NCBI GenBank assembly: GCA_041746615.1
Contig: JBGTGS010000115.1
Span: forward strand, 1 to 5,800
Direction: 5' to 3'
Origin: CAMAXB01 sp041746615
Lineage (GTDB): Bacteria > Verrucomicrobiota > Verrucomicrobiia > Opitutales > Opitutaceae
DNA length: 5,800 nucleotides
Shown here: piece after piece, positions 5,102-5,800 of the stretch
Position numbering within the stretch: the first letter of the stretch is position 1
How the letters are laid out: each line of letters starts with the position of its first letter
Notes under the pieces: generated by a model
What the model was told of the DNA's origin: nothing
The model's input: the letters and a program-made list of their open reading frames with translations, nothing else
Databases searched by the model: none
Program-made: the position numbers and the translations under genes

Positions 5102-5441
5102 ACGTGTTCATCCAATGTTCCTCGATCTACTTCGCGACAACTCACGGGTAAGCACGGATGGACAATCCATCGCTGTGGCCTTCACGCATTGGGCACGCCG
5201 TTCGAAAAATTTTTCGTTCAACCTGGAACGCGTTAGAGTGGTGGAAGCGGTTCAAATCGAACCTGCCACGATGCAGCTAATGTTCGTCTTAGAAGACGGC
5301 ACACGATGCGCGATCACAGAGGAAATGTCGGGTTGGAGCGAAGTCTTGGCCTTCGTGCAAAGCCACTTCGCCGAATTTGATCGTGACGCTTACGAACGAG
5401 CCAAAGGTGACATTGGCCGCGTGTGCCTCTGTTGGGATTAG
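5085..5441 (+). CDS. Small soluble acidic protein, candidate immunity partner of Rhs tip 2
   Basis: From the ATG at 5085 the product has 118 residues (MVLDFKRVHPMFLDLL...). In-frame ATGs at 5073 and 5076 would add a few residues. None has a good ribosome site, so expression is probably coupled to the upstream frame, whose TAA at 5099-5101 it overlaps by 17 bases. There is no signal peptide or membrane helix. The protein has an alternating beta-rich middle (SFNLERVRVVEAVQIEP, QLMFVLEDGTRCAITEE) and a helical end (SEVLAFVQSHFAEFDRDAYE), ending in Cys-rich VCLCWD. The FVLEDGTRCAI...W.E(V)L pattern weakly recalls bacterial PH-like domains; this is an impression only. Position and overlap argue for an immunity gene. 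The family is not recognised. Confidence 0.6.
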   Translation: MVLDFKRVHPMFLDLLRDNSRVSTDGQSIAVAFTHWARRSKNFSFNLERVRVVEAVQIEPATMQLMFVLEDGTRCAITEEMSGWSEVLAFVQSHFAEFDRDAYERAKGDIGRVCLCWD

Positions 5442-5442
5442 A

Positions 5443-5459
5443 GCCGGGTATGAACCGGC
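5443..5459 (+). repeat. Small hairpin just after the second immunity candidate
   Basis: GCCGG (5443-5447) pairs with CCGGC (5455-5459) around a 7-base loop, starting one base after the stop codon. There is no T run, so a terminator role is doubtful. It contains the GGGTATGAACCG motif that also occurs at 1005-1016. Confidence 0.4.
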
Positions 5460-5470
5460 AGGATAGGTGA
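5451..5470. repeat. 20-mer shared with the 3' end of module 1
   Basis: TGAACCGGCAGGATAGGTGA here matches 1031-1050 at 16 of 20 positions, and GGGTATGAACCG (5446-5457) is an exact match to 1005-1016. Both copies sit at the downstream border of a tip/immunity pair, so they may mark cassette ends or be remnants of one transposon end. Confidence 0.5.
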
Positions 5471-5501
5471 CAACAGACAAACCGGGGATCGATCCGAAGG
5501 A

Positions 5502-5521
5502 GTCAATAATTAACCATTGAC
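5502..5521. repeat. Near-perfect 20-bp palindrome upstream of the third Rhs segment
   Basis: GTCAAT (5502-5507) and ATTGAC (5516-5521) are perfect inverted copies, and the middle TTAA (5510-5513) is also self-complementary; only two pairs of the ten mismatch. It could be an operator or part of an element end. No gene start stands in clear register with it. Confidence 0.35.
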
Positions 5522-5551
5522 GATGCTGATTGCCTACTCACCTACGGGTCG

Positions 5552-5800
5552 ATGGTGAGGAAATTGCGGATGGAGGAGACGGGCGGGCTGCTCATGACCC
5601 GGGACGGCGGCCAAACTTACTTGCCAGCTTACGACGCCATGGGCAACGTCCACGCGATGATCAAGGCCAGTGATGGCTCCCTTGCCGCCGCCTATGACGG
5701 AGCCTGGCAGGGCGGAGATGGCCAAACCGTCCGGTTTGCCCGGAGGGCACCGCCCTGCCGGCACCGGCACGGTGGCAGGGCAAGGCAATACGATGCCTTC
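5552..5800 (+). CDS. Second Rhs core segment, partial, continues past the window
   Basis: The frame is open from 5510 to the right edge; the first ATG is at 5552 and has no clear ribosome site. Recognisable Rhs core begins at about ETGGLLMTRDGG (5577-5607) and continues with QTYLPAYDAMGNVHAMIKAS, then AAAY, the 31-residue insert and YDAF. GGLL...YDxxGNVxA matches the usual core step before the final hyperconserved part. Upstream residues (DDADCLLTYGSMVRKLRMEE) do not look like the expected core repeat, so this copy too is 5'-truncated and probably has no genuine start. Unlike the copy at 3773 it has no frameshift. It should lead into a third variable tip beyond the window. Confidence 0.7.
   Translation, partial: MVRKLRMEETGGLLMTRDGGQTYLPAYDAMGNVHAMIKASDGSLAAAYDGAWQGGDGQTVRFARRAPPCRHRHGGRARQYDAF
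5599..5800. repeat. Duplicated Rhs core-end segment, copy 2 (202 bp, cut by window edge)
   Basis: This is the partner of 3773-3973. It has the intact GCCATGGGC where copy 1 has lost the A, so it represents the ancestral reading frame. Homology very likely continues to the right. Confidence 0.9.
5696..5788. repeat. 93-bp multi-arm palindromic insert within the Rhs core, copy 2
   Basis: It is identical to 3869-3961, at the same codon position and again in frame. Here the surrounding Rhs frame is unbroken, so the encoded residues (DGAWQGGDGQTVRF...) would be part of a translated protein. Confidence 0.75.

Overview
The window looks like a mobile-element-rich accessory region of a verrucomicrobial genome, probably an Opitutaceae relative. 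That placement is an inference. It rests on three things: the style of the Rhs core tail (a YTDTET...YYGLRYYSPSMGRFINRDPIEEQGGLNLYGFVGNN-type ending), the N-termini of the RAYT-type transposase fragments (MARxxRIEYxGAxYHVIN), and short PF/PI-V motifs of a kind common in Opitutaceae secreted proteins. No rRNA, tRNA or housekeeping gene is present to confirm it.

Layout. (1) 2-1050: the 3' end of a large protein, open to the left window edge. I read it as an Rhs C-terminal tip with Gly-rich hydrophobic segments. It overlaps by one base a small two-helix membrane protein, the candidate immunity partner, and a terminator-like hairpin follows. (2) 1111-2217: a repeat-rich junk zone. It holds an 18-bp tandem duplication, a perfect 20-bp inverted repeat, a 16-bp tandem repeat, a 52-codon tyrosine-recombinase N-terminal fragment on the minus strand, about 570 bp without a recognisable gene, and the last 56 codons of an IS110-type transposase on the minus strand. 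(3) 2218-3189: a nearly complete IS110-family transposase with its DEDD residues, apparently truncated at the C-terminus. (4) 3171-3760: two copies of the 5' end of a RAYT (REP-associated tyrosine transposase) gene, each preceded by the same 31-bp repeat. Between them lies the C-terminal end of a DMT-type membrane transporter gene on the minus strand. (5) 3773-5441: an orphan Rhs module made of the last part of the Rhs core (5'-truncated and frameshifted), a variable C-terminal domain ending in a glycine zipper, and an overlapping small soluble ORF as candidate immunity gene. (6) 5552-5800: the start of another Rhs core segment, about 97% identical to 3773-3973, which runs off the right edge and presumably leads to a third tip.

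How it fits together: this is a polymorphic-toxin (Rhs) tip array. Core-end fragments carrying different tips and small partner genes are stacked in tandem and separated by insertion-sequence debris. Such displaced cassettes are thought to supply alternative tips to a full-length Rhs gene by recombination in the core. The most unusual feature is a 93-bp, GC-rich, multi-arm palindromic segment that interrupts both Rhs core copies at the same codon and keeps the frame, adding about 30 residues. It is comparable in concept to the in-frame palindromic elements known from Rickettsia.
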